Below are positions 33,511 through 44,759 of a stretch of DNA of 64,000 nt, piece by piece; within the stretch, counting starts at the first letter, position 1, and each line of letters starts with the position of its first letter. The stretch is taken from positions 27,326,139 through 27,390,138 of the forward strand of contig NC_071388.1 of the NCBI RefSeq assembly GCF_022682495.2. Reading direction: 5' to 3'. The DNA comes from Desmodus rotundus (lineage: Eukaryota > Chordata > Mammalia > Chiroptera > Phyllostomidae). The notes under the pieces are model-generated. The model saw nothing but the letters and a program-made list of their open reading frames with translations, had not been told where the DNA came from and searched no databases. The position numbers were made by a program, and so were the translations under genes.

Positions 33511-36500
33511 TTTAAGTAAATAAATATGTCTTGACTGCCTAATATGTTTAAAGTACTGCTCTGAGCATTGTAAGGGAATAAAATGATGGTTTTGTCCTTG
33601 AACATGACATGGATTTTTTCCTATATCTCTAAGTAATTGAGACATATACAAATAATGCCAACACATAATAAAATGCATTAATTAGTACATGGAAAATGTA
33701 AATAAATTTTGAAAGACTGAAACAAGGGAAGAGAATAATTTTATTCTAATGCAGGAATTCTTGGAAACAATGATTTATGAGTTAGGTCTTATATAGCTAA
33801 GAATATTAAATTTCTTTATTTTTTATAAATGTTGAAATAACTCAAACATGGAAAAGTACAAAATAGGCATTGATGTACCCGTGACCCACATTTAACCATG
33901 GCCATAAATAACATGTTGCAGTATTTGCTCCTCTCTTCTCTCTCTCTCTTTGTGTGTGTGTATAGCATTCTAATTCTCGTTTGAATATATTACGTTTAAT
34001 ATTTGCCTCTGCTTTCCATCATTTCACGAATCTTCCACTATATTTCTCCTGCTTACACCAGAATTACATTTTATACTAACGGAAATTACACTATAATATA
34101 TGTTCCATGATGAAAAGCTTATATAATATGATCTAAATAACATTATGTATGGAAAAATATATTCAGAAAGAATAAGTTGAAACCTGCCAAGGCATTGAGG
34201 ACTTTCTAGGCCAAATGTGAGAAAAGAGAAAAGCCTAGAGAAGTAAAAGCCAATTAGCAACATTTTCTCTCTCTGTTGGGGCCTTTTCTCACCCCAAATA
34301 CTCAGTAACATTTATAATACATTCACTGGGCTGATGGAGTAAAAATTAAAGTTTCAGTCACCACAAAAGAGACTAGACTTTGTAAACATCCAAGGGTTTA
34401 GGTAGAAATCTCAATTCCCAATACCCAGTATTAAAAGTGAAGTGGAAATAGATAAAGACTCATAAGAATAAAAAAAATGGGAAGAATAGGGTCTAGGACA
34501 TATTTTAGTATATACTGCAAAATAAATATCGTGTACACAAACATACCTGGGAACCAAAGAAACATAGCTCAGCGGGGAAGGGGGCAAAGGCAAATTATAA
34601 GAAGGGAGGACAAGACGTATAACCTTCAGAGGAGAACAAGTAGATTTCTCAGGTGTAAAAATGGAAACTAAAAAGTAATAGAAGGAGGTCTTCAAATATT
34701 ACAAAGGAAAATATTATCAAATTAAAATTAACTACTAAATGAAATCAATACTCTTAGAGTGAAGTAAAACAAACTTGTTATGAAAGATAAAAATGGAAAG
34801 AATTCATCATCAAGAGACCTATACTTGAGAAAATAAAACAAGTTTTTACAGGTTTTATTTTTCCCTGAGGGAATATGCTAATATGTTGGAAAATTACTCT
34901 GTGGTATACTCTTCTAGGAAATTACAAATGTACAGAAGATGTAAAATTCCTGAACAAAATAATAACAGTTAAGTAAACTAAAAATAAAAGTAGTAAAATA
35001 ACAACACGGAATACAGGTCAAGTTGATAAATTGTGTATGTAAAATAACAAAAAATAAGAAAATAACCAATAAATAACAGTATGAGGGGTGAAAACAACTT
35101 CCATTACTGAACAGAATATTTACAGACTTACTAGTGACAGAAAGCCAAAAGCTTTAGCTGTATATATAAAAAAAACCCAAAAAACAAAGAAACAGTAGTT
35201 CAAAATGCTTGTAAGAGAATACTATTTTAAAGAAAGAGGCAATTTATGGGAACTCCAAGCACAAATTCAATGATTATAAGAAGTAGGAGGAGACTTACAG
35301 GAGATTTTTTCAGATTTACAAAGAGTATAAAGAACTTTGATGAATGACACTATGAGTTTATTTTATAAGAAAGTGTTTTACAGATGTTGGAAATTTAAAT
35401 TTGATTTTGCATTTAAACTTGACATACACAATGGACAACAAAATATCTTAAGCATCATCTAAGTTTGTATTAATAACCTAGAACACAGAGCCAAATATTT
35501 TTCCAGATTTAATTACAAAAGATGTATATATCTATATCTATATCATCTATATCTATATACATATATGTGTGTATATATATTTATATAAAAATTAATATTT
35601 ATATATATAAAATTATATAAATATATATATATAAAAGAAAAGAGTTTGGGCAGTGTTTGGAAAAATTAAGAGAAAAGTTTGAGCTATATTTGGCAACTCT
35701 CCATCAATGGAAGTTTCCGAAGATTTTTGGAGAAAAAAAATGTACCAAAGAAGTAATAAAACAAATTTTGTCCTATGTGAAATAAATACAATGATCTTCA
35801 GAGTCAAAGAGGCTTCCAAAGAGGCATTACATTTGGAATAAAAATGCTTATACCCATATAGACACAACATTTTAGGAATCAAAGCTACCAAGAGATAATT
35901 CCAAAATGATCCCTAATATAGTAATGTGAATAAAATGATGCACTCTCTCAGACATACACACACACAGGCACACAAACATACGTGCTATCTGCAGAAAAAA
36001 TAAGTATACTGATATATCAGTTTGTATGTTCAACCTTAGATACTGATAGCCCTCCAAGTTCAGAGAAAGTATGAATTGCTTCCTTAAAATTCTGAAATCA
36101 CCAAGTTAGCATTTTAGTGGGATTAGTAACAAATGTTAACATGAAATAATGTAAAATTATAACAGGTGCATTTATTTTATTAATAAGTAACTGAAAGTTA
36201 AATTATATAAGAGGAATGTGGGTGGTGGGGAGAAACCATAGAAAGAAAATAAACTGATTTAAATTATAGTTACATCAAGAACTTCTAATTCTGAGAATAA
36301 CAAAGTAACAGATATTGGGGATGCCTGCCCACTATTAAAAAAACACTATAAAACTTACATAATACATGAAAGTAAATGTTTACAGAATTGAAAGTATCTA
36401 CCCTTAGGACAACCTCAATCTTCCTGCCTGTTCCCTATTCTTGTTTCAGCTACTCACTGTACCAGCCTCAGCCTATAGTATTTGAGGGGGTGAAAAGGGA

Positions 36501-37097
36501 TATGGGAACCTTGCAAAGTATTATTAATAAATTCATTTAGAAAGCCTTGAGTTTATGATGAGCATGGTGGTAGTGAAAGTATTTGCTATTTATTGGTACT
36601 ATCTTAAAACTTTATCATAAATAATGCTAATTTGTTGATCCATGAGACTATCTTTTGGTGGAAATGAATGTGGGATCTCTTTGCTGGTATACTATTATTG
36701 TTGACAATATTTTTGTTTTACTTTAGTTTTTTCTGAGAGTAGCTGAAATTATTGTTTTAATATATAGAAGTTCTAGACTTTTTCAGCAGTACATTTGGTC
36801 AAGTTTTTTTCAAAAGAGTTAACTCCAAACTGCATGTGAGATACTAACTTAGCTTTCTAGTTTATGAAAAGACAGAATGTTTAAGAAAATTTAAAGAGGT
36901 AATGAATTGCATCTTTACATGCTTATTTAAATTATTCTTCATAGAGCATAATTTAAGAAACAAAAATTAACAAAGTATAAGATCTATAGTATTAGCATGG
37001 TATGGTGTGTTTATATGAAATCAATTTATGTTAGGTGAAATTGAATTTGAAGGATGAACACAACAGCCTAAATAACAAAAAGCCAGAGATTCCATTA
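33511..37097. other. Unassigned AT-rich sequence with a TA-rich satellite-like patch
   Basis: No transposon is recognised with confidence. An AT-rich dinucleotide patch lies at 35526-35636 and a CT/TG run at about 33932-33962. Sequence around 33820-33930 has the flavour of an old LINE-derived repeat that I cannot name. ACTGATATATCAGT at 36008-36021 is a perfect 14-bp palindrome. The frames here lack motifs. Confidence 0.4.
35526..35636. repeat. (TA)n-rich low-complexity tract
   Basis: Runs of TATATA, TCTATA and TTATATAA units with few other bases, forming many overlapping palindromes. Confidence 0.9.
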
Positions 37098-37113
37098 AGA
37101 ATATATTTAGAAG

Positions 37114-37543
37114 GATAAAAAAATGTGGTACGTTTACACAATGGAATACTATGCAGCAGAAAGAAGAAATGAACTCCTACTTTTTGTGACAGCATGGATG
37201 GAACTGGAGAGCATTATGCTAAGTGAAGTAAGTCAGTTGGTGAAAGACAAATACCATGATCTCACTTATAAGAAGAATCTAATGAACAAAATAAACTAGT
37301 GAACAAAATAGAACTGCAGGCATGGAAACATGGAACAGACTGAAAGTGACCAGAGGGAGAGGAATAGGGGGGCAATGGTGGAAAGTAGAGGAAAGGACTA
37401 GACAAAGAGCATGAATGAATGACCCATGGACATGGACAACAGTGTGGGGATTGACTGTGGGAGCCGGGGGTGGGATGGGTGGAGGAGGGCAAAGGGGAAA
37501 AATTGGAACAAACGTAATAGAATAACAATAAAAAAATGATAAA
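37114..37543 (+). mobile_element. Best-preserved L1 3' end with intact ORF2 terminus
   Basis: A 5'-truncated L1 consisting of the last 58 codons of ORF2, its stop, the whole G-rich 3' UTR and an A-rich tail (AACAATAAAAAAATGATAAA). The 16-bp target-site duplication, AGAATATATTTAGAAG at 37098-37113 and AGAATGCATTTAAAAG at 37544-37559, has three mismatches, so it is not very recent. Read with the ORF2 end, it shows that the ORF2 stop lies about 245 bases before the tail in this family. The reverse frame at 37262-37552 is antisense to the UTR. Confidence 0.92.
37123..37299 (+). pseudogene. L1 ORF2p C-terminal 58 residues
   Basis: An uninterrupted frame from the truncation point to a TAG stop at 37297-37299. 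It contains MWYVYTMEYYAAERR, then TAWMELESIMLSE and a lysine- and asparagine-rich end, the standard ORF2p terminus. The upstream endonuclease and reverse-transcriptase domains were never copied, so there is no function. Confidence 0.92.
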
Positions 37544-38045
37544 AGAATGCATTTAAAAGTATTTGAAATGAAAAATACTCACTTGTTTTGAGATAATAAC
37601 CATTTATATTTGTTAGAATTCCAAATCAGTGAGTAGTGGGAGTCAATTCAGAATTTTACATCCAGGCAAAAAAGACACTAACTGAGCAAGCATGCTTTCT
37701 CTTAACTGTTTTTAGAAAAGCAAAGAATCATTGTCACTCAGGTTTACCTCCTTACCCATCTTAAGTAATAAGCAACTGTAAAATCTCTTGGAAGATGACT
37801 AAAACAATCCATTTTCTCATAAGCTTAGTTGTTTTTGTTTCATTTTTATGAAAAGTTTTAAATAAGCCCACATGTTTACCTAAAGGAATTGCCAGGCTCC
37901 ACAGCCATAGATAAAATACTGTTTCTTTTTTGAACAAAAAGAAAAACATGTATGTCTTTCATCTATTTCCATGAAAGAATCCACACAATTTATTATTATG
38001 ATATAGGAGATGTGACTATAATTTAAAAATATTTTTATTATGCAG

Positions 38046-38585
38046 TATAGGGAACTGTTCCATGTGTGGGAAATGTAACCCACAGGACCCACACCCACAG
38101 ACAGGTTCTCCCATGGGGAATCAGGCCTGCATTGTACCTAGGCTGCTATGAGACTTGCTTTTGCTAAAATTCCCTCACCCTGGATTGAGGCAGCAAATGT
38201 TCACTGAGTATCTTTAACTTTCTAAGTCTGTGCTAAACCTCCCAAGTATGGAAGTGTAACCAGTTCAACCACTTTCCCCCTTGAGCTGTAACATTCTTCT
38301 CTTTGAAGTAATTAGCAGCATTCTTTCCTTTGTTGTCTGTGAAAGGCAATCACCTACAGTGAACCTGTGCATAGTAAATGAGGGCCATCCTTGATGTAAT
38401 GTACCCAGAAAAGCAATAAAAGCCTGTCCCGGCAGGGGTTGGGCTCTCTGGCCTTCTCTCTCTCTCTCTCCCTCTCTTAGAGAGAGGCCATGCCATCCCT
38501 TTTTCTCCACAGGATTTCTGTAGTCCGTGTGAATTTGTCCATCACAGCCACAACACATGGATCCCACGGGCTGGGGTCTGCATCA
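38046..38585 (+). mobile_element. Solo LTR of the same ERV family as 26417-26997, forward
   Basis: Starts TATAGGGAACTGTTCCATGT and ends GGTCTGCATCA, with ATGCAG duplicated at 38040-38045 and 38586-38591. U3 runs to the AATAAA at 38415-38420; a CT-rich run with a TTAGAGAGAGG hairpin-like end (about 38455-38490) lies in R/U5. No TATA box is obvious. The two copies differ by scattered substitutions and a missing block near 38087, so they are separate insertions, not a duplicated locus. No coding sequence remains. Confidence 0.85.
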
Positions 38586-38591
38586 ATGCAG

Positions 38592-40739
38592 TTTCCATTA
38601 TGGACAAACAACACCATAACAGTCAATGTGATGTCTTACAATAGCATTACTGTTAACTTTTTGAGAGAGCTTAAAGAGCATTGATAAATAATGCCTGCAC
38701 TGTTGAATATATCAGCTATATTCCATTGGAGACATCTAAACCAGCAAATAGTGAACACCCCTACAAAATATGTTGTATGGTAAAGATAAAGTACCGTGTT
38801 CTCTGGGCTCATTGACATGCACATCTTGGTGTGATAAGAAAACTCAGAAGAGGTTTATTCCCCTACCTCCTTAATGAACAGACATCTTCACACAGAAGCT
38901 TTAGGTTGAATGAAAACAAATCAAACACAATGGTGCTGACAGCAGAACTCACCAAAATGATTGTTCCTGTTCAAGTTTGGACGGAGATAAATGATCTTCG
39001 GCTGTAAGGGTAAAAATCGTTCATTATTCTCTCAGCTGTCCTGAATGTACTTATGGCAAAAGCAATGAAAACAAAATATCAAAGTTGAATGAAAATAGCT
39101 ATGGCTTATCAAATTTGTAAGCACTCATTTTATTTAAGGGTTGGTTAATGCCAAATACAGTCTAGGCTTTATATGTGCATAATACTTTCTTAATCGTCCC
39201 AGTGGTATGAGCTGACATTTCTATATGCTTTGAAATATTCATTTTTAACAACAAAATTAATCTATGAAGATGGTATTATTTGATCACATAAATATAAAGA
39301 AAATACATTGATTTTATTAACAGTATTCACTGCAAAGTGACACATCTTTAGTTTGTTATAGTTTCTGTTTGGGGAATTACAATTAATTATATCCTTGTAT
39401 CTTCCAAGACAGGTTAAATGCACTATATTAAGATATCTACTTAGTGTAAGAAGAAACAATAAGTGAGGTATTTCAAATTTAACAAGACTTTTTGATGCAT
39501 TTCCTACAGCTTATTCTTATCACACAAATGCTAACATTATGTATTATGTTTTCCCCTCTGCCAGATAACCAGTAAAACATTTCACTGGCTGGTACTTTGT
39601 TATCTATAAAATATTCTGGTATATTCAATCAAGAAAATTGTGAGAAAGGCTTTATTTAATATGTAACCTCACTTAAAAATATTTGTATTAATAACAAATG
39701 TAAGAGAATATATAAACTTTAGAAAGTCCGGTGTAGGTAAAAAGTAAAAGTGGTTTCTAATTAATCCCCATGTTATGCTTTCTATTTACTTGTTTGTTTG
39801 GTTGGTTGGCTTTCAGTTACTGAATGCACCTCCACTGGGCAGTTATTATGTGTAAGACTCTGCCGAAGACTGAGGATGTCCTCCCAACTAACCATTTTGG
39901 GAATTGCCATTTTAGGGTTTGTAAATGAAAGTTAATTTTTAATTAAATGCAGTTTATACATTCATGGATGTTTAATTCCTGATGTGAAATTTAAGACTGA
40001 TATATTTGCATCCACTTTTGCATATATGCTTCTGAGCCAATAATTAAATTAGGAACACAACCACATCAAACTATTAATGTAATAGGTGGACCTAGAGTAG
40101 TGTGCACTCCATTCATAGAGCTCTCCAGTGCATCGATTCACATACAGACTTTACAGTTATGTTCACAGTTACTAAAAATTTCATGTTAAAATCCACTGAA
40201 CAGTAAATGATCACTATGAAAAACATAGATTTTGAGTAATAATGTACTAATTTTATAATGCTTGCATGCAGCAATCACTGAACTCAATTTGTTCTGTGTG
40301 ACTTTATGTGAGACTCATAAATGGTGAGAAGGTTGATTTATTTATTTGAAAGTGTGCAGACCTTTCTTGAAACTACTCTGCTTCAAGAAACAATCACTGA
40401 TGATGTCTGTACATGACAGAATTAAACGATGAGTGGATCTGTAAACATCTATAATCACAAGCCTCAAAGAAGCACTTGTGAATTTGCTTGAAGAATGATA
40501 GGCCAATCACAAAGGAACAGCAATGCATGGGCCCTCTGGAGGAAAATAAATCTCATGTAGTGCTAAAGATTAATAATTAGAGCTATGCTTAATTTGAAAT
40601 GTTAGAATAATTGAGAAGTTCTTTTACTGTGTGGTGGATAAAACTTATACAAGAAAAAGGTGATGAAATTCATGTTCCAGGATAGATGTTCTCAATAGTG
40701 AGATATAAAAGTTTTCTGCAGGAGCCATCACTCTCTCAA
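38592..40739. other. Unassigned sequence
   Basis: No recognised repeat. Around 38930-39110 composition is mixed and repeat-free. Short frames lack motifs. Confidence 0.35.
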
Positions 40740-41020
40740 TCATCTTCAAACTTCGTCAATGCAATTATCTCTATTACCTTATGAAGATGCAACACATTTC
40801 CACTGCCCCACAACAAACACTCCTGTTCTACTTTTTGCCATAGTGATTATGAACTTCCAACATAATAGAAAGTGTTCTTATTTAATGTATTTATTTCTGG
40901 TTTCCCCCTATTATAATATTAGCCTTACATAGGCAAGTGTGATTTGTCCATTGCGATCACTGATGTCCACCAACAGTCTTGAATACTTCCTGGCACATAT
41001 AAATTTTCAGTATTTATGCA
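40740..41020 (+). repeat. Possible L2 3' end
   Basis: CTTCCTGGCACATATAAATT near 40987 and the preceding ATTAGCCTTACATAGGCAAG match the order of the L2 terminal region ('tgtaagctccatgagggcag ... cctggcacatagtaggt'). Identity is low. Confidence 0.42.
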
Positions 41021-41563
41021 ATTAAAACTAGTCAACCAGGAACACTGTTCTCCATAAGTAAGTAGACATCTGACAAGCAAATTGAGCTTATGTTTTTTCT
41101 TAGTATGAGCAATTTGCAGATTGGTTAATTTTTCTATGCAAAGATTACAAAAGCCTGGGAAGCAATTTATATATTATCTCAGTTATTGCCATGTAGGGTT
41201 TACCTAGACTACAGTTTTTCTTGCCAGTGAACTCACTGGCCCATGTTCTCATCTTTGGTATTTTAGTTATCTGCTTCCTGTTTGCCATCTTATTTTGACA
41301 GCATATTGTGTCTTTCATCCCATTCTTATCAACCACAGTTCACTTTATCATCAGATATATTATCTTTTGGGCTTTGATAGGTTCTTCTGTTTCTCAAGGA
41401 ATGTTAACCCTGGCATATAAGTTCTCACTGTACTTTGTTGGACCTACTTCACTCACCTGGAAAACCATAATAATAGCCCGTTTTTGTTGCTGTTGTTATT
41501 GTTGTTGTTGTTATTGTTTGGGGAAGGAGAACAGACATGGGATGACCTTAGCTTTTTATTTTA

Positions 41564-41789
41564 TTTTTTTCTTTTACTTTATTTTATATTTTTAAGATTT
41601 TATTTAGGTTTTAGAGAGGCAGAAAAGGAGGGAGGGATAAAGAGAGAAAGAGCATTGATCATTTGCCTCTCGCACACCCCCAAATGGGGACCTGGCCACA
41701 GCCCAGACATGTGCCCTGACTGGGAAGCCTACCAGTGATCGTTTGGTTTGCAGGCTGTTGCTCACCCACTGAGCCACGCTAGACAGGGC
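41564..41789 (-). mobile_element. VES-type SINE, short form
   Basis: The minus strand reads GCCCTGTCTAGCGTGGCTCA, then the central GGGCACATGTCTGGGC segment, the GGTCCCCATTTGGGGG box, and a CT-rich tail part. The 16-bp flanking duplication TTAGCTTTTTATTTTA (41548-41563) and TTAGGTTCCTATTTTA (41790-41805) matches at 13 positions. An adjoining (GTT)n run at 41486-41520 is independent. Confidence 0.92.
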
Positions 41790-41805
41790 TTAGGTTCCTA
41801 TTTTA

Positions 41806-43039
41806 AAGTGTTACTTCTGTGATGTTAAAGAGGATAAACTGGAGGAATGCAAGATGTGAAGTAAGGTTTGAAGATACTGTCAGTCAAAATAAAGAACGCT
41901 AATGTAATACAGAAACATCGCTAGGGTGATTAAAAGATAAAATCACAAATTTTAAAAAAGTTTATTTGATTGTGGGAAGAAAGACATTAGGATTTCCAAA
42001 TTAATTTTTATTTAAAATAATATCTTAATATAGATATGGTATCTATAAGGTTAATCTATGTTATGACACACTAACAAACATTCTCAAATATTAGTAATTT
42101 AACAAAATTAACATTCATTTCTCAATATTAAGTACTCTGCATGATGCTGTTTTCCATGTGAAAGGTTAATGTTCTAGCAGTCTTTATCCCCAAATTAGCA
42201 TTCATGTTTGTCATGACAGAGAAATAGTGCGTGGAGAATTACACGAGAGAAATAAAAAGTTCAGCCTGGAAGTAATACTTCCATTTCTCTTCCTTTGGCA
42301 ATAGAATGTAATGGTTGCACTTAATTTCACACCTAATTACCTGGAAAGATACAAAGAAGTCTAAATGCTGGTGAATACTAGAAATATCATTCACTGGCTC
42401 TATGCTAGGGACCAGAACGCAAAGGTAAGACACTTTAAATGGACTGATGTGTAGTTGTGTAACTCACTTGCATGGAGACTGTAAGAGTGGAAAACAATTT
42501 GAGGTCAAAGATGAAACATTCATTACAATCTGCGTTGAGATGGAGATACCTGTGTGATATCAAGATGGAATTATTATCCCAACAGAAAATTTAAAATAAC
42601 TTGACCTCCATTATACAGTCAATGCTATTATCTGTCATTTTATTATTACATATGCATTTAAATTAATTAATTTATGTTTATTCAGTTATAATTGTTTATC
42701 ATTTTAATTCACTATTGTATTGGAGGAGACCATGATTTTGTATCATTTTATCCAATTATAAAACATAAATGGAGACAAGAACAAGTGAAAAGGAACTGTG
42801 AGAACTATATTATCCATAATTATCAGTGACTTATGTTAATAGCCTTATTTTTGGAAAGATAAGACTTAAGATAAAATTAAAATATTCCACTGATCCTTTC
42901 AGTCCTTTGATTTCACCTATTTATTATCATGTGAGGTTTACAAGATAAATAGTTTTGCACTAAGAGTGCTTGTAATTTAGAAGTAATGATTGAATTTCCT
43001 CTTAATGAAAATACCTCCCACAGTGAATATCTAAATTTA
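41806..43039. other. Unassigned AT-rich sequence
   Basis: No repeat or gene recognised. The frame at 42239-42433 has no motif. Confidence 0.4.
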
Positions 43040-43330
43040 TTTATTGATATATTTTAAGTAACCTTATTGGAATAACAGTGGTTAAATAACATTATATATA
43101 CCTCAAATGTACAGTTCTACAATACCTCACTTGTCCTTTGCATTGCGTGCCCACAACCCCAAGTCAATTCTTTCGTCACCATGTATTTAACCACTTTACC
43201 CTTCGCCACCCCTTCCACCCCCTTCCTTCTGGTAACCACCATACTGTTGTCTGTGTCTATGAGTTTCTGTTTGTTTCTTTCTTTGTTGTTCATTTGTTGC
43301 TTTTTTTGACAATTTGTCTCTAATTTCAAA
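43040..43330 (-). mobile_element. L1 3' UTR fragment, reverse
   Basis: Antisense landmarks: TGCATTGCGTGCCCACAACC, then CACTTTACCCTTCGCCACC, CCATACTGTTGTCTGTGTCT and ATGAGTTTCTGTTTGTTTC. The same landmarks occur in sense at 44530-44755 (GACACAGACAACAGTGTGG, GGTGGGCACACAATGCAAT), so the two are related 3' UTR copies in opposite orientation 1.2 kb apart. Confidence 0.82.
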
Positions 43331-43984
43331 ATATATCATTTGTATAAAAATGGAGAAACATATTATGTTGTATAAAATTTCTATATTCATTATAAAATAT
43401 AATAACAAAATTACAATTTTATAAATAAATGTTTACCATCACTACCTCATTTTATTTCAGATATTGATTTTTTTTATCAACATCTGTTTCTTTTACCAGA
43501 TTATATCTTTAGTGAGGTTTCTATTTATATGATGTTTTCTCTGTGAAGGATAAATTGTTTCTCTGTCAGAAGTGTTAGATGTTTACTAATAAGTTGTTTT
43601 CTAAATAGGCTTAAGCTTCTGAATGTCAAATTTTAGATTATTCCTTCTGTTACTACATTAAGCTCATTTCAATATCATACAATTTCTTGGATGTTGGAAC
43701 TTTATTATGTATGATGTCAAGCAACAATTAATGATCTTTTCAGTTTAGTTTTGCAGAAACTATGCTAAAGTACAATTTTTATTTAGACAGCAGTATTTTG
43801 CTTATATGCTTGTTTCCCATATATGCCTATGTACACAATAAGTATATTTCAACTGCTTTTTTGTGTAGCTCTGGCAGCTAGTCATCTTGCTTTCTTACTT
43901 TGAAATACGTATGTTAAACAATAAAGTTATAGATATAAAATTAGTTTTAAAAATGTATAAGGTTGTTTTGGAGTTATGGAGTTA

Positions 43985-44095
43985 TGTTATGGATAAACAT
44001 TTTTATTAAATTTGTTGGGGTGACACTGGTTAATAAGATCACATAGGTTTTAATATACATTTCTATGATATATGATCTATATATTGCATTGTGTA
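43985..44095 (-). mobile_element. Short L1 3' terminal fragment, reverse
   Basis: TTTTTATTAAATTTGTTGGG then GTGACACTGGTTAATAAGAT is the antisense of the extreme 3' end of this L1 family, and it stops after GCATTGTGTAT. About 110 bases were copied. Confidence 0.7.
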
Positions 44096-44529
44096 TAAGG
44101 ATTTTTAATTATTGCATTACAGATAAGCATTTTAAATTATTATTAGAACACACTGAAACAAAAAATGAATGACTGATATAAAGTATATGTAACAGAGTAT
44201 TAAACATGATTTTATCTGTGATTTTCATATTTTTCTTAAGTATCTAAAGTTGAAAAGAGGTCATAAATTTCATGAGAATAACAGAGTTATTTATAAAAAT
44301 GTAGTATTTACCCTTTAGAACTGACCACAAAACAGTTACAGCAACTGTCCTATGTAAAAAGAAGACTAGACATTTTAAGGAAGCGATTGGTTTAGAGCAT
44401 CTTGTGAAGTTGGAGTGTGCAGTAGAGCAGATGAGAAATGCTAAGATGAGGTGGCTTTCCCTCGGAACCACTCAGAGCTATGGAGCACTCCTGCAGGAGA
44501 GAAAGGCTGTTGTCTTACTCACTACATGT

Positions 44530-44755
44530 GTGTTTGCTCTGCACAGAAATGAAAACGGGACACAGACAACAGTGTGGTGCTTACCAGAGGGAAGGGCGTA
44601 GGTGAAGGGATCAAATATATGGTGACAGAGGAAGATTTGCCTGTGGGTGGTGGGCACACAATGCAATATAGAGATGATGAATCAGAACTGTATACTTGAG
44701 ACCTATATAATTTTATTAACTAATGTCACTCCAGTAAATTTACTTTAACAAAAAG
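44530..44755 (+). mobile_element. L1 3' UTR fragment, forward
   Basis: Sense 3' UTR with GGACACAGACAACAGTGTGG, a GGGAAGGG block, GGTGGGCACACAATGCAATA and ACTGTATACTTGAGACCTAT, ending in TAATGTCACTCCAGTAAAT. Together with 43040-43330 and 43985-44095 it makes three pieces of one L1 family within 1.8 kb. Confidence 0.8.
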
Positions 44756-44759
44756 CAAT

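Noticed and set aside
38455..38490. Terminator-like hairpin
   Set aside because: It is a CT/AG-rich stretch in the R/U5 part of a solo LTR in a eukaryotic genome.
41486..41520. (GTT)n run as the tail of the adjacent SINE
   Set aside because: It lies outside the SINE's target-site duplication (41548-41563), so it is an independent microsatellite.
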